A stretch of DNA of 64,000 nucleotides, taken from contig NZ_MDWE01000016.1 of assembly GCF_001715195.1 (NCBI RefSeq), positions 59,809-123,808 on the forward strand, written 5' to 3'. This stretch comes from Rhodohalobacter halophilus. Lineage in GTDB: Bacteria > Bacteroidota > Rhodothermia > Balneolales > Balneolaceae. Of the stretch, positions 54,262 through 63,876 are shown in pieces (within the stretch, counting starts at the first letter, position 1; every line of letters starts with the position of its first letter). The translations under genes and the position numbers were made by a program. Under the pieces are notes generated by a model. It searched no databases and had not been told where the DNA came from. It saw only the letters and a program-made list of their open reading frames with translations.

Positions 54262-55374
54262 ATGATTATTGGAGTTCCAAAGGAGATTAAGACTCTGGAA
54301 AATCGTGTTTCATTGCAGCCTGCAGGCGTTCTTCAAATGAAGAATAACGGGCATGAAGTACTCGTTCAGAAGGGAGCCGGACTGGGCAGTGGTTTTACAG
54401 ATGATATGTATGAAAAAAATGGTGCTGTCATTATCGATGATGTGGAAGAAGTGTGGTCCCGCGCCGAGATGATTATGAAGGTGAAAGAGCCGATTGCCGA
54501 GGAGTATCCGCGAATGCGTGAAGGGCAGATTATCTTCACTTACTTTCACTTCGCCGCTAGCCGTGAGCTCACGGAAGCGGTTCAGAAATCGAAATGTATT
54601 GCCATTGCTTACGAAACAGTGGAGAAATCGGACGGATCTCTGCCGCTGCTGATTCCCATGAGTGAAGTTGCCGGACGCATGGCAGCTCAGGAAGGAGCTA
54701 AATACCTCGAAAAAACATTTGGCGGCCGCGGTGTATTAATGGGTGGAATTCCCGGTGTGAAGCCTGCAAACGTAATTGTACTCGGTGGCGGTATTGTCGG
54801 TGTGAATGCGGCAAGAATTGCAGCCGGAATGGGTGCCAATACCACGATTCTGGATATCAACATCAACAAGCTGCGCTACCTGGATGAAGTTCTTCCCAAA
54901 AATATCGACACACAGTTTTCATCGGAGGGGGCAATTCGAAATCTGTTACCAACCACGGATCTGGTGATTGGTGCGGTGCTGATCCCCGGAGCTAAAGCGC
55001 CAAGCCTTGTCAGCAGAGATATGCTGAAGCTGATGCGTCCCGGAACCGTTATGGTTGACGTGGCGATTGATCAGGGCGGATGCTTTGAAACATCCAAGGC
55101 TACGACTCATGATGATCCGATCTACGAAGTGGATGGCATTGTTCACTACTGCGTGGCCAACATGCCGGGAGCTGTTCCGTACACCTCAACCATGGGGCTG
55201 ACCAACGTAACGCTGCCGTATGCGGTTCAGATCGCCAACAAAGGGTGGAAGAAAGCCCTGAATGACGATCCGGAGTTGAAACTTGGATTGAATATTGCAG
55301 ACGGCAAGATCGTCTACAAATATGTGGCAGACGCGTTTGATATGGAGTACTCTCCGATTGACAGCGTCATGTAG
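54262..55374 (+). CDS. ald: Alanine dehydrogenase
   Basis: 370 residues, the standard length. Interconverts L-alanine and pyruvate plus ammonia with NAD(H) in the cytoplasm. MIIGVPKEIKTLENRVSLQP is the family start, with the pyruvate-binding Arg and nearby Lys (VKEPI). The NAD-binding Rossmann loop is VLGGGIVGVNAARIAAGMGA. DQGGCFETSKATTHDDP and HYCVANMPGAVPYTST are diagnostic. Used in nitrogen and carbon balance. It ends before a strong terminator and is monocistronic. Confidence 0.97.
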   Translation: MIIGVPKEIKTLENRVSLQPAGVLQMKNNGHEVLVQKGAGLGSGFTDDMYEKNGAVIIDDVEEVWSRAEMIMKVKEPIAEEYPRMREGQIIFTYFHFAASRELTEAVQKSKCIAIAYETVEKSDGSLPLLIPMSEVAGRMAAQEGAKYLEKTFGGRGVLMGGIPGVKPANVIVLGGGIVGVNAARIAAGMGANTTILDININKLRYLDEVLPKNIDTQFSSEGAIRNLLPTTDLVIGAVLIPGAKAPSLVSRDMLKLMRPGTVMVDVAIDQGGCFETSKATTHDDPIYEVDGIVHYCVANMPGAVPYTSTMGLTNVTLPYAVQIANKGWKKALNDDPELKLGLNIADGKIVYKYVADAFDMEYSPIDSVM

Positions 55375-55398
55375 ACAACCATCTAAACGTCATTTTAA

Positions 55399-55432
55399 AA
55401 TCCCGGCTGATTCAGTTCATCCGGGATTTTTT
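55399..55432 (+). terminator. Bidirectional terminator between ald and the TIG/PD40 lipoprotein
   Basis: AATCCCGG (55399-55406) pairs with CCGGGATT (55421-55428), followed by T's; A's lie on the other side. The minus-strand gene stops right at its edge (55431), so one hairpin serves both converging genes. Confidence 0.85.
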
Positions 55433-57149
55433 ATATTTGTTCAGGAGCCCATGCGGGAGAGAGTGCCCAGAATTCATCCTCCGCATCATCATTCCCCGGT
55501 ACAATATTTGACCAGGAATAGACCGATTCGGGATTTGCCGGCATCCGCCTGATTTGATCACTGATTGGAATCATTCGTCTTGAAACATAGAGAATGGACC
55601 CGCCGGTGGGTGACCAGGCCGGTGAAGCTTGTGCGTGGTTTGGCCAGTTTTCGTGCTGACGAATATTTTTACCATCAACATCCATAAGCTGAAGGCGTGG
55701 CACTGATGAGACGATACTTCCCATCAAAATTCCACCGCCTGAGGGTTCCCATGCGGGAGAACGGTTTGAGCCTCCATCATCTGTAAGTTGGGTCAGATTT
55801 TCACCGTTCGACTCCATCACCCAGATATGCGTTTCGGAAAGGCTGTAATCGTTTATGTCAAATGCAATTTTACTGCCATCCGGCGACCATTTTGGGGAGG
55901 AGGCGTAGCTGTTGTTGCTTTGATAGAGAAGCTCTGCGGAACCGTTCAGGTCCATTTTGTAGATATTCCCCTCAAAAGAGTAGACGATTTGAGAACCACC
56001 CGGTGACCAATCCGGTTCGCGGCCTTCCACTCCGGTGTTCTCCATAGATGATCCATCGTTATCCATCAACCAGATTTGATAGCTCTCTCCATCCTCGCGG
56101 TTTGAACTGAATGCAATCCTCGCTGCATCGGGCGACCAGGCCGGGTGCTCATCCGACCCTTCATCATCGGTGATTTTCTCCTTATAGAGTCCGTTCGTCA
56201 TAGCTGTCCAGATAGAGTAGGGCTTATCACAGCTCGTTCCGCCTGAGCACCCCTCTCTGAACTGATAGGCAAGGTGGTTACCGCTGCTTGCTTCATATTG
56301 TTGAAACGCTCTGAAGTTTACTTCATCCTCCTCGGCGAGAACCAGACGGGTATGAATATCAAACTCCCAGGCGTCGGATTGGACACTGACTGCGGCGGGG
56401 GATTCACTCAATTCAGCGGACCAGTAGCCGTTCTGATCTGTAGTTACAGATGTCGTACCGTCAGAAAAGAGAAGCTCAACTCCATCTACGCCAAAGTCTG
56501 TATCTCCCTCAGTTACCCTGCCGTTTACTGTATAAAATTGGGGAGCTTCCGGAACGGTAAAAACGGGACCCGTAATCCGTTCACTGCCCGCTTCCAGCTC
56601 AATCGGTCCGGTTGATGCTCCTTCGGGAACAGAAGTTGTGATCAGGGTATCCGAAAAATCGGTAATCGATGCTAACAGTCCGTTGAAATAGACCTGAAGT
56701 TCACTTTCATACTGTTCAAAATTCTCTCCGTGGATTTCCACTTCTGTTCCGGGTCTGCCACTTTCCGGTGTGATGGATTCGATTGCCATGGGAGGAGGGA
56801 GGACCGTAAACACCGGCCCCTCTGCAGTTTCCCGGCCAACTGAGACGATGACGGTTCCGGTTTCCGTTTCATCGGGTACGATGACTTCAATTCTGTTAGA
56901 AGTAAGAGATTGAATTTCTGCTTCAGTCCCGTCAAATGTTACGGTTACATCCGATTGATTTGTGCCGAATCCTTGTCCGGAAATGGATACCTCAGTGCCA
57001 GCGGGGCCTTCATCCGGAGAAATTCCCGAAATGATCAGCTTTTGGCCGGAACCGGGGTCAGGTTCGTCCGTGGAGTTTGTGGTATCTGTACATGAAAGTG
57101 TGAACCCCAGCAAAATAAGTGATAGGGAAGTGATGGTAATCGTTTTCAT
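55431..57149 (-). CDS. Lipoprotein with two IPT/TIG domains and a TolB-like PD40 beta-propeller
   Basis: 572 residues. The lipoprotein signal (TSLSLILLGFTLSC, Cys20) is followed by two Ig-like IPT/TIG domains at about 37-115 and 116-195 (ISGISPDEGPAGTEVSISGQ, IESITPESGRPGTEVEIHGE). A carboxypeptidase-regulatory-like beta domain spans about 197-270 (YTVNGRVTEGDTDFGVDGVE). At least five PD40 repeats make up a propeller at about 325-560 (HPAWSPDAARIAFSSN, EPDWSPGGSQIVYSF, SSPKWSPDGSKIAFD). Likely a surface protein that binds polymer or protein. No enzymatic site. Unknown ligand. Confidence 0.85.
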   Translation of the reverse strand: MKTITITSLSLILLGFTLSCTDTTNSTDEPDPGSGQKLIISGISPDEGPAGTEVSISGQGFGTNQSDVTVTFDGTEAEIQSLTSNRIEVIVPDETETGTVIVSVGRETAEGPVFTVLPPPMAIESITPESGRPGTEVEIHGENFEQYESELQVYFNGLLASITDFSDTLITTSVPEGASTGPIELEAGSERITGPVFTVPEAPQFYTVNGRVTEGDTDFGVDGVELLFSDGTTSVTTDQNGYWSAELSESPAAVSVQSDAWEFDIHTRLVLAEEDEVNFRAFQQYEASSGNHLAYQFREGCSGGTSCDKPYSIWTAMTNGLYKEKITDDEGSDEHPAWSPDAARIAFSSNREDGESYQIWLMDNDGSSMENTGVEGREPDWSPGGSQIVYSFEGNIYKMDLNGSAELLYQSNNSYASSPKWSPDGSKIAFDINDYSLSETHIWVMESNGENLTQLTDDGGSNRSPAWEPSGGGILMGSIVSSVPRLQLMDVDGKNIRQHENWPNHAQASPAWSPTGGSILYVSRRMIPISDQIRRMPANPESVYSWSNIVPGNDDAEDEFWALSPAWAPEQI

Positions 57150-57273
57150 AGCCGATGTTCGTTAGTCTCTTGTGTTGTTTCGGCAGGAAAATAGTATTCT
57201 TGGCCGGTTTCCCAAAACCGGAAGCATTACTCTGCCAATCTCTTTGATGTTTGAAGCCGACATAGACGGACAT

Positions 57274-57305
57274 AAAAAACCCCGCAGGCTTGCACCGGCG
57301 AGGTT
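57274..57305 (-). terminator. Intrinsic terminator of gltA
   Basis: On the minus strand AACCTCGC pairs with GCGGGGTT (one U-G pair) around a 12-nt loop, followed by a T-run. It lies 30 bp after the citrate synthase stop. Confidence 0.85.
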
Positions 57306-57334
57306 GTAGAAATGGGTTCAAACCAAAGGCTCAA

Positions 57335-58504
57335 CTACCGCTTTTCAATCGGAGTCCAGTCCAGGTTTTTCTCACCAATATAGAGCGCACGCGGACGAAC
57401 CAGGCGGTTGTTGTCTGCCTGCTCCATATAGTGTGCTGACCAACCGCTTACGCGGCTCATGGCGAAGATACATGTATAGAGATCCGGCTGAATACCGATA
57501 GAGTAGTAGACCGTTGCAGAGAAGAAGTCCACATTCGGGTCAATATTTTTCTCTTCCTTCATGGTTTTCAGCATATCCTCTGACCACTCATAAAGTTTCT
57601 CATGTCCGGTCTCTTCAGAAAGTTTTTGTGACATCTTTCTCAAATGACGTGCACGCGGGTCGAATGTTTTGTAAACCCGGTGGCCAAAGCCCATAATTTT
57701 CTCTTTCTTGGCGAGTTTCTCTTTGGTGAATGCAACCGCATCGGCATTTTCACCCTGCTTTTCCAGTTCAAGAAGTGTATTCATTACGGCAGTATTGGCA
57801 CCTCCGTGCAGTGGACCTTTAAGTGCACCGATTGCACCGGTTACGGCTGAGAACATATCAGACTCGGTTGCACAAATTGTGCGTGCCGTAAATGTTGATG
57901 CATTCATTCCGTGTTCTGCGTGCAGAATCAGGCAGAGATCCATGGTTTTCTCTGCAGCTTCTCCGGGCTTTTCGCCGTTCAGCATATAAAGAAAGTTATA
58001 TGCAGTGCTACCCTCGGTCAGCGGAGCCACAATCTCTTTTCCTTTTCTCGAGCGATCAAACGCGGCGATAATTGTCGGAATTTGAGCCGTCATTGAAATG
58101 GCGTGGGCACGATTCTCTTCAGCCTTATTGCCATCCCTGCCATCTTCAAAATCAGCCAGCATAGAGACAGCGGTTCTGAGAACGGCCATCGGCTCGGCAT
58201 TCTTGTTTGTATTTTTTATATAATCGAGAACCGGTTTTGGAAGATTGCGCTGACCAATCAGTTCTTTCTTTAAATCCTTCAGTTCCGATTCGGTAGGCAG
58301 GCGATCGTTCCAAAGCAGAAAGCAGACCTCTTCAAATGAAGAGTACTCAGCGAGAGTGTCGATGTTATACCCTGAATAGATGAGCTCCCCTTGCTGGCCG
58401 TCGATTGAACTTTTTGTGGTAGAAAATGCGACTATGCCATCTAAACCCCTGTTAATATGTGGATATTCACTCGTATCAATATTATCCAAATTATGGTGCG
58501 CCAT
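57335..58504 (-). CDS. gltA: Citrate synthase
   Basis: 389 residues. Condenses acetyl-CoA and oxaloacetate to start the citric acid cycle. Active-site pieces are GPLHGGANTAVM (first His), MGFGHRVYKTFDPRARHLRK (second His and substrate Arg), and NVDFFSATVYYSIG (catalytic Asp). The N-terminus GLDGIVAFSTTKSSIDGQQG, then ELIYSGYNI, fits the short type used by many bacteria and archaea. It could also take 2-methylcitrate-cycle substrates, but no prp genes lie near. Its own terminator and a 230-bp 5' gap suggest a single-gene unit. Confidence 0.95.
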   Translation of the reverse strand: MAHHNLDNIDTSEYPHINRGLDGIVAFSTTKSSIDGQQGELIYSGYNIDTLAEYSSFEEVCFLLWNDRLPTESELKDLKKELIGQRNLPKPVLDYIKNTNKNAEPMAVLRTAVSMLADFEDGRDGNKAEENRAHAISMTAQIPTIIAAFDRSRKGKEIVAPLTEGSTAYNFLYMLNGEKPGEAAEKTMDLCLILHAEHGMNASTFTARTICATESDMFSAVTGAIGALKGPLHGGANTAVMNTLLELEKQGENADAVAFTKEKLAKKEKIMGFGHRVYKTFDPRARHLRKMSQKLSEETGHEKLYEWSEDMLKTMKEEKNIDPNVDFFSATVYYSIGIQPDLYTCIFAMSRVSGWSAHYMEQADNNRLVRPRALYIGEKNLDWTPIEKR

Positions 58505-58734
58505 TATGTTTTATCCTGTTTAATTAGCATTGACATCTCTGCGTCTGTAAATAAGAACATCATACCGTAGCCTGAACGTTGTTTCCCGAAGCGGAGAACC
58601 TTAATGAATATTTGGTCGTTCAGTGAGCGTCAACATCTTTGAACGCAGAAATTTTCTTTTTTATGCTAATAAAATACAAAAAAGTAAGCGCTTTTAGAAG
58701 TGATTTCGGAGGTAAAACTCTGTTAACGGCATCT

Positions 58735-59502
58735 CTATTGACTCTTATTTTTGGCCTCATTCCAGAGCTCATCCATCTCTTCGAGTGAAGCATCCACAAC
58801 AGACTGATCGCGGTTTTTAAGAGTTTGCTCTATATATTGAAATCTGTCCAGGAATTTGCGATTGGCTCCCCGGATGGCATCCTCGGCGTTCAGGCCGAGC
58901 AGTCGCCCAACGTTTACCAGGCTAAAGAGCAGATCCCCGAACTCTTCCTGCTGCTCTTTTGCGGTTTGATTATTAACTGCCTCCCGCCATTCGTCGATCT
59001 CTTCATTCAGCTTTTCCCACGCAAGCTGCCATTCGGCCCAGTCAAAGCCGACATTGGCCGCCTTCTCCTGCATTCGCTGTGCGCGTATCAGACCGGGCAG
59101 GTGTTTGGGAACGCCGTCCAGGATCGATTCACGCCCTTCATTCAGTTTGATCGCCTCCCAGTTGGCAGCTACCCGGTTCTCCTCCTCAGCAACGGTATCG
59201 CCAAAAACGTGGGGGTGACGCCGTATCAGTTTTTCAGATATACTGTAGATCACATCCCCGATATCAAAGCTATCGGTTTCGGTAGCCATTCGCGTCTGAA
59301 AGACCACATGAAGGAGCAGATCTCCAAGCTCTTTTCGAAGCTCGTCCATGTCGTTATTATCGATCGCTTCCACGGCTTCATACGCCTCTTCAATCAGGTT
59401 ATCTTTGATGGAGTGGTGAGTCTGCTTACGGTCCCAGGGACATTCTTTCCGAAGAACAGCGATCAGTTCAACGAGATCTTCAAATTTACGGGAGGGTTTC
59501 AT
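58735..59502 (-). CDS. mazG: MazG nucleoside triphosphate pyrophosphohydrolase
   Basis: 255 residues, two MazG domains. Breaks down NTPs and dNTPs to the monophosphate, limiting harmful nucleotides and, in E. coli, lowering (p)ppGpp during starvation. Domain 1 has RKECPWDRKQTHHSIKDNLI, then EEAYEAVEAID and ELGDLLLHVVFQ (EExxE...ExxD metal site). Domain 2 (about 145-250) has LNEEIDEWREAVNN and EEFGDLLFSLVNVGRLLG. Both acidic metal-binding sets are present. It lies 63 bp downstream of lysS, beyond a palindromic repeat. Confidence 0.95.
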   Translation of the reverse strand: MKPSRKFEDLVELIAVLRKECPWDRKQTHHSIKDNLIEEAYEAVEAIDNNDMDELRKELGDLLLHVVFQTRMATETDSFDIGDVIYSISEKLIRRHPHVFGDTVAEEENRVAANWEAIKLNEGRESILDGVPKHLPGLIRAQRMQEKAANVGFDWAEWQLAWEKLNEEIDEWREAVNNQTAKEQQEEFGDLLFSLVNVGRLLGLNAEDAIRGANRKFLDRFQYIEQTLKNRDQSVVDASLEEMDELWNEAKNKSQ

Positions 59503-59522
59503 GAATAAACGTTTTTAGAAAA

Positions 59523-59553
59523 GACCCGACAGGTTTTGGAAAACTGTCGGGTC
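59523..59553. repeat. 31-bp palindromic repeat, copy 1 (terminator-like)
   Basis: GACCCGACAG (59523-59532) and CTGTCGGGTC (59544-59553) form the stem. The 31 bp differ at only one position from the palindrome at 63671-63701. It sits between lysS and mazG and probably terminates lysS. Confidence 0.8.
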
Positions 59554-59565
59554 TGGGTTTACAAT

Positions 59566-61116
59566 CTATTCCGGTCTCATTTGCGGGAAGAAAAGTACGT
59601 CGCGGATCGATTCGGAGTTGGTCATGATCATGGCCAGGCGATCAATCCCGATCCCGATACCGGCCGTGGGGGGCATGCCATATTCAATTGCGCGGAGAAA
59701 ATCCTCATCCACGGTCATCGCCTCTTCATCACCGCCGGCCCGCAGTCTGGCCTGCTCCTCAAACCGCTCCCGCTGATCCACCGGATCGTTCAGCTCAGTA
59801 AAGGCGTTCGCAATCTCTTTTCCGTTACAGATCGCTTCAAACCGTTCAACCAAACCCTCTTTTGTACGATGTTTTTTCGCCAGCGGGCTCATCTCAATCG
59901 GGTAGTCGGTAATGAATGTCGGCTGAATCAGTTTCGGTTCCACATATTCGCCGAAAATCTCATCAATCAGTTTCCCTTTGCCCATCTCATCTTCAATTTC
60001 AATATGAAGCTCTTTGGCAATGTCGCGAATCTCATCTTCCGATTTATCGCTCAGATCATGTCCGGTCTCTTTCTCAATCGCCTCATACATGGGAATACGC
60101 GGCCAGGGCGATTTAAAGTCGATTTCATGTTCACCTACTTTTACCTTGGTTGAACCGTGAAGCGAAATCGCAACGTGCTCAATCAGTTTCTCCATAAAGT
60201 CCATCATCCAGTTGTAATCTTTCCATGCCACATAGAGCTCTACCTGGGTAAACTCCGGATTGTGAAAGCGGGAGAGGCCTTCATTTCTGAAATCCTTGGA
60301 AAACTCATATACACCGTCAAATCCACCTACGATCAGCCGTTTCAGATAGAGTTCGTTGGCAATTCGCAGGTAGAGATCCATATCCAGCGCATTGTGATGG
60401 GTGACAAACGGTTTGGCCGCTGCACCGCCATAAATGGGCTGAAGGATCGGAGTTTCGACTTCCAGGTAACCACGCTCATTCATGAAGTTTCTCATGGTCT
60501 GAACCATCTGGGTGCGTTTTACAAACACATCTCGCACATCCGGGTTCACGATCAGGTCCACATATCGCTGACGATAACGCTGCTCTTTATCGGTAAATGC
60601 ATCATAGGTGACCGTTTCGCCATCCTCATTCTCTACCTCTTTTGGGGTGGGAATGGGGCGAACGGTTTTACCCAGAAAGTCGAAAGACTCGGCGTGAATA
60701 GTGGTCTCTCCGGTGCCGGTTTTGAAAACAAACCCTTTTATACCGACAAAATCACCGATGTCGGTCAGCTTTTTGAAAACTTTGTTATAGTTGTCGTTGC
60801 CTAACTCATCAGTTGCCACATCATCGCGGCGAATGTACACCTGAATGGTTCCTTTTGAGTCCTGAAGAGTAAAAAAGGAGGCTTTCCCCATAATTCTGCG
60901 CGTCATCACACGCCCGGCAACCGACACCCTTTTTGCATTTTCGGGATTATCGGGTGTATCGGTCAGGTATTCATCTTCGTGCTCCAGAATATCCTTTGAG
61001 TAGTGAGTCACATCATACTCATAAGGAAAGGGATTAACACCCAGCTCTCTGAGGGATTCGAGTTTTTCTAATCTGATTTCCTGCTGTTCGCTTAAGGAGA
61101 GTTCAGCGTTGCTCAT
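59566..61116 (-). CDS. lysS: Lysyl-tRNA synthetase (class II)
   Basis: 516 residues. Charges tRNA-Lys. The N-terminal OB-fold anticodon-binding domain covers about 50-150 ([20 protein letters not shown]). The catalytic core follows: motif 1 near [17 protein letters not shown], motif 2 [16 protein letters not shown] and motif 3 [13 protein letters not shown]. All three class II motifs are intact. The start is ATG at 61116, with a TAnnTTTG promoter element about 50 bp upstream. Confidence 0.97.
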   Translation of the reverse strand: MSNAELSLSEQQEIRLEKLESLRELGVNPFPYEYDVTHYSKDILEHEDEYLTDTPDNPENAKRVSVAGRVMTRRIMGKASFFTLQDSKGTIQVYIRRDDVATDELGNDNYNKVFKKLTDIGDFVGIKGFVFKTGTGETTIHAESFDFLGKTVRPIPTPKEVENEDGETVTYDAFTDKEQRYRQRYVDLIVNPDVRDVFVKRTQMVQTMRNFMNERGYLEVETPILQPIYGGAAAKPFVTHHNALDMDLYLRIANELYLKRLIVGGFDGVYEFSKDFRNEGLSRFHNPEFTQVELYVAWKDYNWMMDFMEKLIEHVAISLHGSTKVKVGEHEIDFKSPWPRIPMYEAIEKETGHDLSDKSEDEIRDIAKELHIEIEDEMGKGKLIDEIFGEYVEPKLIQPTFITDYPIEMSPLAKKHRTKEGLVERFEAICNGKEIANAFTELNDPVDQRERFEEQARLRAGGDEEAMTVDEDFLRAIEYGMPPTAGIGIGIDRLAMIMTNSESIRDVLFFPQMRPE

Positions 61117-61164
61117 TGTCTGTTTTTAGTGGTTAGATCTAATTTCATAAAATTTATCAGCCTT

Positions 61165-61172
61165 CAAAGATA
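61165..61172 (-). promoter_or_regulatory. Bacteroidetes -7 element before lysS
   Basis: Read on the minus strand, TATCTTTG matches TAnnTTTG, 49 bp before the lysS start. A TTG lies 14 bp upstream, closer than the usual -33 spacing. Confidence 0.5.
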
Positions 61173-61242
61173 TGAATTTTGCAGAGCAATTGGCATCCGC
61201 AATTTTACCGTCTGAGGGACGACAATAAATGGGGTTGGCGGA

Positions 61243-61977
61243 ATGTTGATTGAAGTGGTAACTTGTAAAAGGAGTCGAAGCAGATCGCTCATTCTCCTTC
61301 TGAAGTCCGGTATCGGATGGCAGGATTGGAGCTCAGCCGAAAATGCCACATCGCTCCGGAACCACTCTAAAATGAGAAAAAAAGAGTCAGATTTGCCAGA
61401 ACGAATCAAACATTCATCTATACCCGGAGAGATCATTGTTGCCTATGAGCCGTTGGTCATCGAAACAACCGGCGGTGATATGGATACCTCGGAATCGATT
61501 ACCGGGACTTTACTTCTCAAGAAAATGGCCGATAAATATTTGAACGGAACGACGATTGACGTTTACGCGACAAAAAATGAGAAGCCCAAAGCATATATCG
61601 ATGGGCAGGAGGTGTCCGTCAGCTTTTCCCATACCGATCACGCCATTGTGGCCGCGATCTCTCGCACATTAAACGTGGGTGTGGATATGGAGAGCGTGAA
61701 CCGTAAAGTACACGAGCGACTTTCAAAAAGGATGCTTGCACCCAATGAAGGGAATGGTCTGTATCACGAAAACCCATTGATACAGATCTGGACGTTTAAA
61801 GAAGCAGCTCTGAAGATGATCGGGACCGGCTTACGTAAACCGATGAATCATGTGTCCGTGTCTAATGAAGATGAGAATCTCTTTAATGCTGAATTTGATG
61901 ATGGAAAAAAAGCAAAAATTTGTAGCTTCCAACATCAGGAGCATTGGATCTCCATTTGCTATGAAAAACTACCATAA
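61243..61977 (+). CDS. 4'-phosphopantetheinyl transferase (Sfp/AcpT superfamily)
   Basis: 244 residues. Transfers phosphopantetheine from CoA to a serine of a carrier protein. The core motifs are present: KPKAYIDGQEVSVSFSHTDH (P-loop-like entry and His), NVGVDMESVNRKVHERL (metal Asp/Glu), and IQIWTFKEAALKMIGTGL (W/FxxKEA). The first about 65 residues are variable and the real start may be later, for example at Met64 or Met101. Target carrier (fatty-acid ACP or another) unknown. It begins a plus-strand run with the Memo-like and DUF2520 genes. Confidence 0.82.
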   Translation: MLIEVVTCKRSRSRSLILLLKSGIGWQDWSSAENATSLRNHSKMRKKESDLPERIKHSSIPGEIIVAYEPLVIETTGGDMDTSESITGTLLLKKMADKYLNGTTIDVYATKNEKPKAYIDGQEVSVSFSHTDHAIVAAISRTLNVGVDMESVNRKVHERLSKRMLAPNEGNGLYHENPLIQIWTFKEAALKMIGTGLRKPMNHVSVSNEDENLFNAEFDDGKKAKICSFQHQEHWISICYEKLP

Positions 61978-62007
61978 CCCCGAAATACTCTCCTAATCCC
62001 ATCATCT

Positions 62008-62778
62008 ATGGATATCACATCCCTCAACCGACGTGAAATCACCCAAGGACTGGAAAAAGCCAAAGCCGAACGGGCTGAAGAATCTGAGACGGTTCGTATA
62101 CTGTTCTCACCCCAGATCATCAATGAAAAGAACATCGACGAGGTGTTTAAAATCTACTCTCATATAGAGAAAGACGATTTCGACACCGTGGTGATTGTGG
62201 AGTCGCACCCCGGCAGTGCCGATAAAAAGCTGCCGATGCCGTCATTCAAAACCGTTGAAACCTCACTGGGTGAAGTTCAGGCCAACGATAAACTCAGAAA
62301 TGACTTTTGTGATGAAGATGACGACTTCTTTATCAACGATGACGCTTTTGATGAAGAGCTGAGCCTGTATGACCAGCTGATGATGCTTCAGTGCACGCTG
62401 GATGATTTTACAGTGCTCAGCATACAGATTACAGACGAGAACTCATTCATCATCAAAGAGCTGGCAAGTGCGCTCGAGGAGATCCTTGCTTCGAGAAATG
62501 CCCTCATTGTGTTTTGTTGCGATATGGAGAGCGGAAACCGTGCCGAACTGGACAACATTCTGAACCTGTATGAGCAGAACAATATGTCCGGATTAATGAA
62601 CTATGTAAACTCCGGAGAGTCCTCCATTAAAGGAATGGGTTCTTTTGTAACCGGATTGATTGTGGCCAAAAGGTGGGGGCTTAAACTTACGTTCAAATCA
62701 TTTGAGAGTGAAAAAAGCGGAGATGGTAATCTGTTGACAGGTTTTGCTCAAATGCAGCGTCAGGCGATATTTAAATGA
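62008..62778 (+). CDS. Divergent Memo-like (AmmeMemoRadiSam B family) protein
   Basis: 256 residues. The order of motifs resembles Memo proteins: a VVIVESHPGSADKKLPMPSF segment at the place of the GPSH motif, then TVETSLGEVQANDKL (the P-T-P-L-G loop). An ELSLYDQLMMLQ segment stands where HSLEVQLPFLQ is usual. Finally NALIVFCCDMESG replaces the SSDMSHY end. Several metal-binding histidines are missing, so the copper- or iron-binding function is uncertain. Its stop overlaps the next gene by four bases. A related but different fold cannot be excluded. Confidence 0.5.
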   Translation: MDITSLNRREITQGLEKAKAERAEESETVRILFSPQIINEKNIDEVFKIYSHIEKDDFDTVVIVESHPGSADKKLPMPSFKTVETSLGEVQANDKLRNDFCDEDDDFFINDDAFDEELSLYDQLMMLQCTLDDFTVLSIQITDENSFIIKELASALEEILASRNALIVFCCDMESGNRAELDNILNLYEQNNMSGLMNYVNSGESSIKGMGSFVTGLIVAKRWGLKLTFKSFESEKSGDGNLLTGFAQMQRQAIFK

Positions 62779-63650
62779 ACAGAGCCGGGCCGACAATTAC
62801 GATTATCGGAGCCGGAGCGGTGGGTACTGCCTGGCTCGATTTTTTTAAAGATCGCGGCTATCCCGTCACTTCCGTCTGGAAGAGTGAAACCGGCTATCTT
62901 GCCGATGAGGATTATCATATTCACCGGGAGTTAAATCGCCCTCTGCCGGAGAGTGACGAGGAGATCGGGGATTGGGTGTTTATCACCACTCCGGACGATT
63001 CAATTGCACCGGCAGCAAAACTGCTTGCAGAATCAAACATCCATTGGACGAACCGGACCGTGATTCATTGTAGCGGCAGTCTATCTGCAGATGTTCTCAA
63101 ATCTCTGAAAGAACGCGGTGCACGAACCATATCTGTACATCCGATTCAAACCTTTCAAAAAGGAGATGGTAAAGAGAAACTGGAAGGAGTGACGATTACC
63201 CTTCAGGGTGATGAAGAAACGGTAGAGAACCTGAGGGAGGTTGTCCTGCAGTTACATTCAAAACCGGTGCTGCTCAGTGAGCAACAAAAAATGGCGGTTC
63301 ATATCGCCGCGGTTTTTGCCTCAAACTACCTGGTTGCCCTGCTCAATACTTCCGAACAGATCCTAAAAGAGAGTGGAGTGGATGCCGGAATAGAAATCAT
63401 GGTTCCACTCATTCGACAAACCGTTGAAAATGTTCTGACGAAAGGTACCGGCACGTCTCTTACCGGGCCCATCTCGCGAGGGGATGAAAATACAGTGAAG
63501 AATCATCTACATTATCTATCAAAGGATAAAGCTGAAGCTCGTCTATACAAAGCTTTGGGGCAGGCGTGTCTGAATATTGTACAGGAAAAAGAGAGCCTGA
63601 GTGAAGCCCGTATTGAACACATAAGAAAAGCTCTGGGTGGTATGCCATAA
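62775..63650 (+). CDS. Rossmann-fold/DUF2520 oxidoreductase-like protein
   Basis: 291 residues. TITIIGAGAVGTAWLDFFKD (8-27) is a dinucleotide-binding loop of the 6-phosphogluconate/F420-reductase type. VFITTPDDSIAPAAKLLAES and TVIHCSGSLSADVLKSLKER, then SVHPIQTF, are the DUF2520 family core. The C-terminal half is helical (MAVHIAAVFASNYLVALLNT, PLIRQTVENVL) like ProC and ApbA dimerisation domains. Probably NADP-dependent on an unknown substrate. It overlaps the Memo-like gene by four bases. Confidence 0.85.
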   Translation: MNRAGPTITIIGAGAVGTAWLDFFKDRGYPVTSVWKSETGYLADEDYHIHRELNRPLPESDEEIGDWVFITTPDDSIAPAAKLLAESNIHWTNRTVIHCSGSLSADVLKSLKERGARTISVHPIQTFQKGDGKEKLEGVTITLQGDEETVENLREVVLQLHSKPVLLSEQQKMAVHIAAVFASNYLVALLNTSEQILKESGVDAGIEIMVPLIRQTVENVLTKGTGTSLTGPISRGDENTVKNHLHYLSKDKAEARLYKALGQACLNIVQEKESLSEARIEHIRKALGGMP

Positions 63651-63670
63651 TTTAGTTTTTTTGAAATCCG

Positions 63671-63701
63671 GACCCGACAGGTTTTGGAAACCTGTCGGGT
63701 C
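63671..63701. repeat. 31-bp palindromic repeat, copy 2 (terminator-like)
   Basis: GACCCGACAGGTTT (63671-63684) and AAACCTGTCGGGTC (63688-63701) form a perfect 14-bp stem with a 3-nt loop, 20 bp after the DUF2520 gene. It differs from the copy at 59523 by one base. Downstream, 63702-64000 has no gene. Confidence 0.8.
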
Positions 63702-63850
63702 TCTTGCCTACCCAAGACTCGTTTGACGAGGGGTTTTTGAACTCACCCCCTCAATCCCCCTCTCTTTTCTCTTCGTTCAAATAGAGGTGGAGGTGTTTGA
63801 AATAAGATTTTTGAATTACAACTGCCCTGTAGGGGCAAAATGTGGGTAGT

Positions 63851-63876
63851 CCGGGGTAAGTATAGCGCAACCCCGG
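63851..63876. repeat. REP-like hairpin
   Basis: CCGGGGT (63851-63857) and ACCCCGG (63870-63876) pair around 12 bp, in a non-coding tail that also has C-rich runs at 63745-63765. This looks like a dispersed extragenic palindrome. No second copy is in this window. Confidence 0.45.

Noticed and set aside
60157..60804. Plus-strand frames inside lysS and mazG
   Set aside because: Antisense shadows of two well-identified genes.
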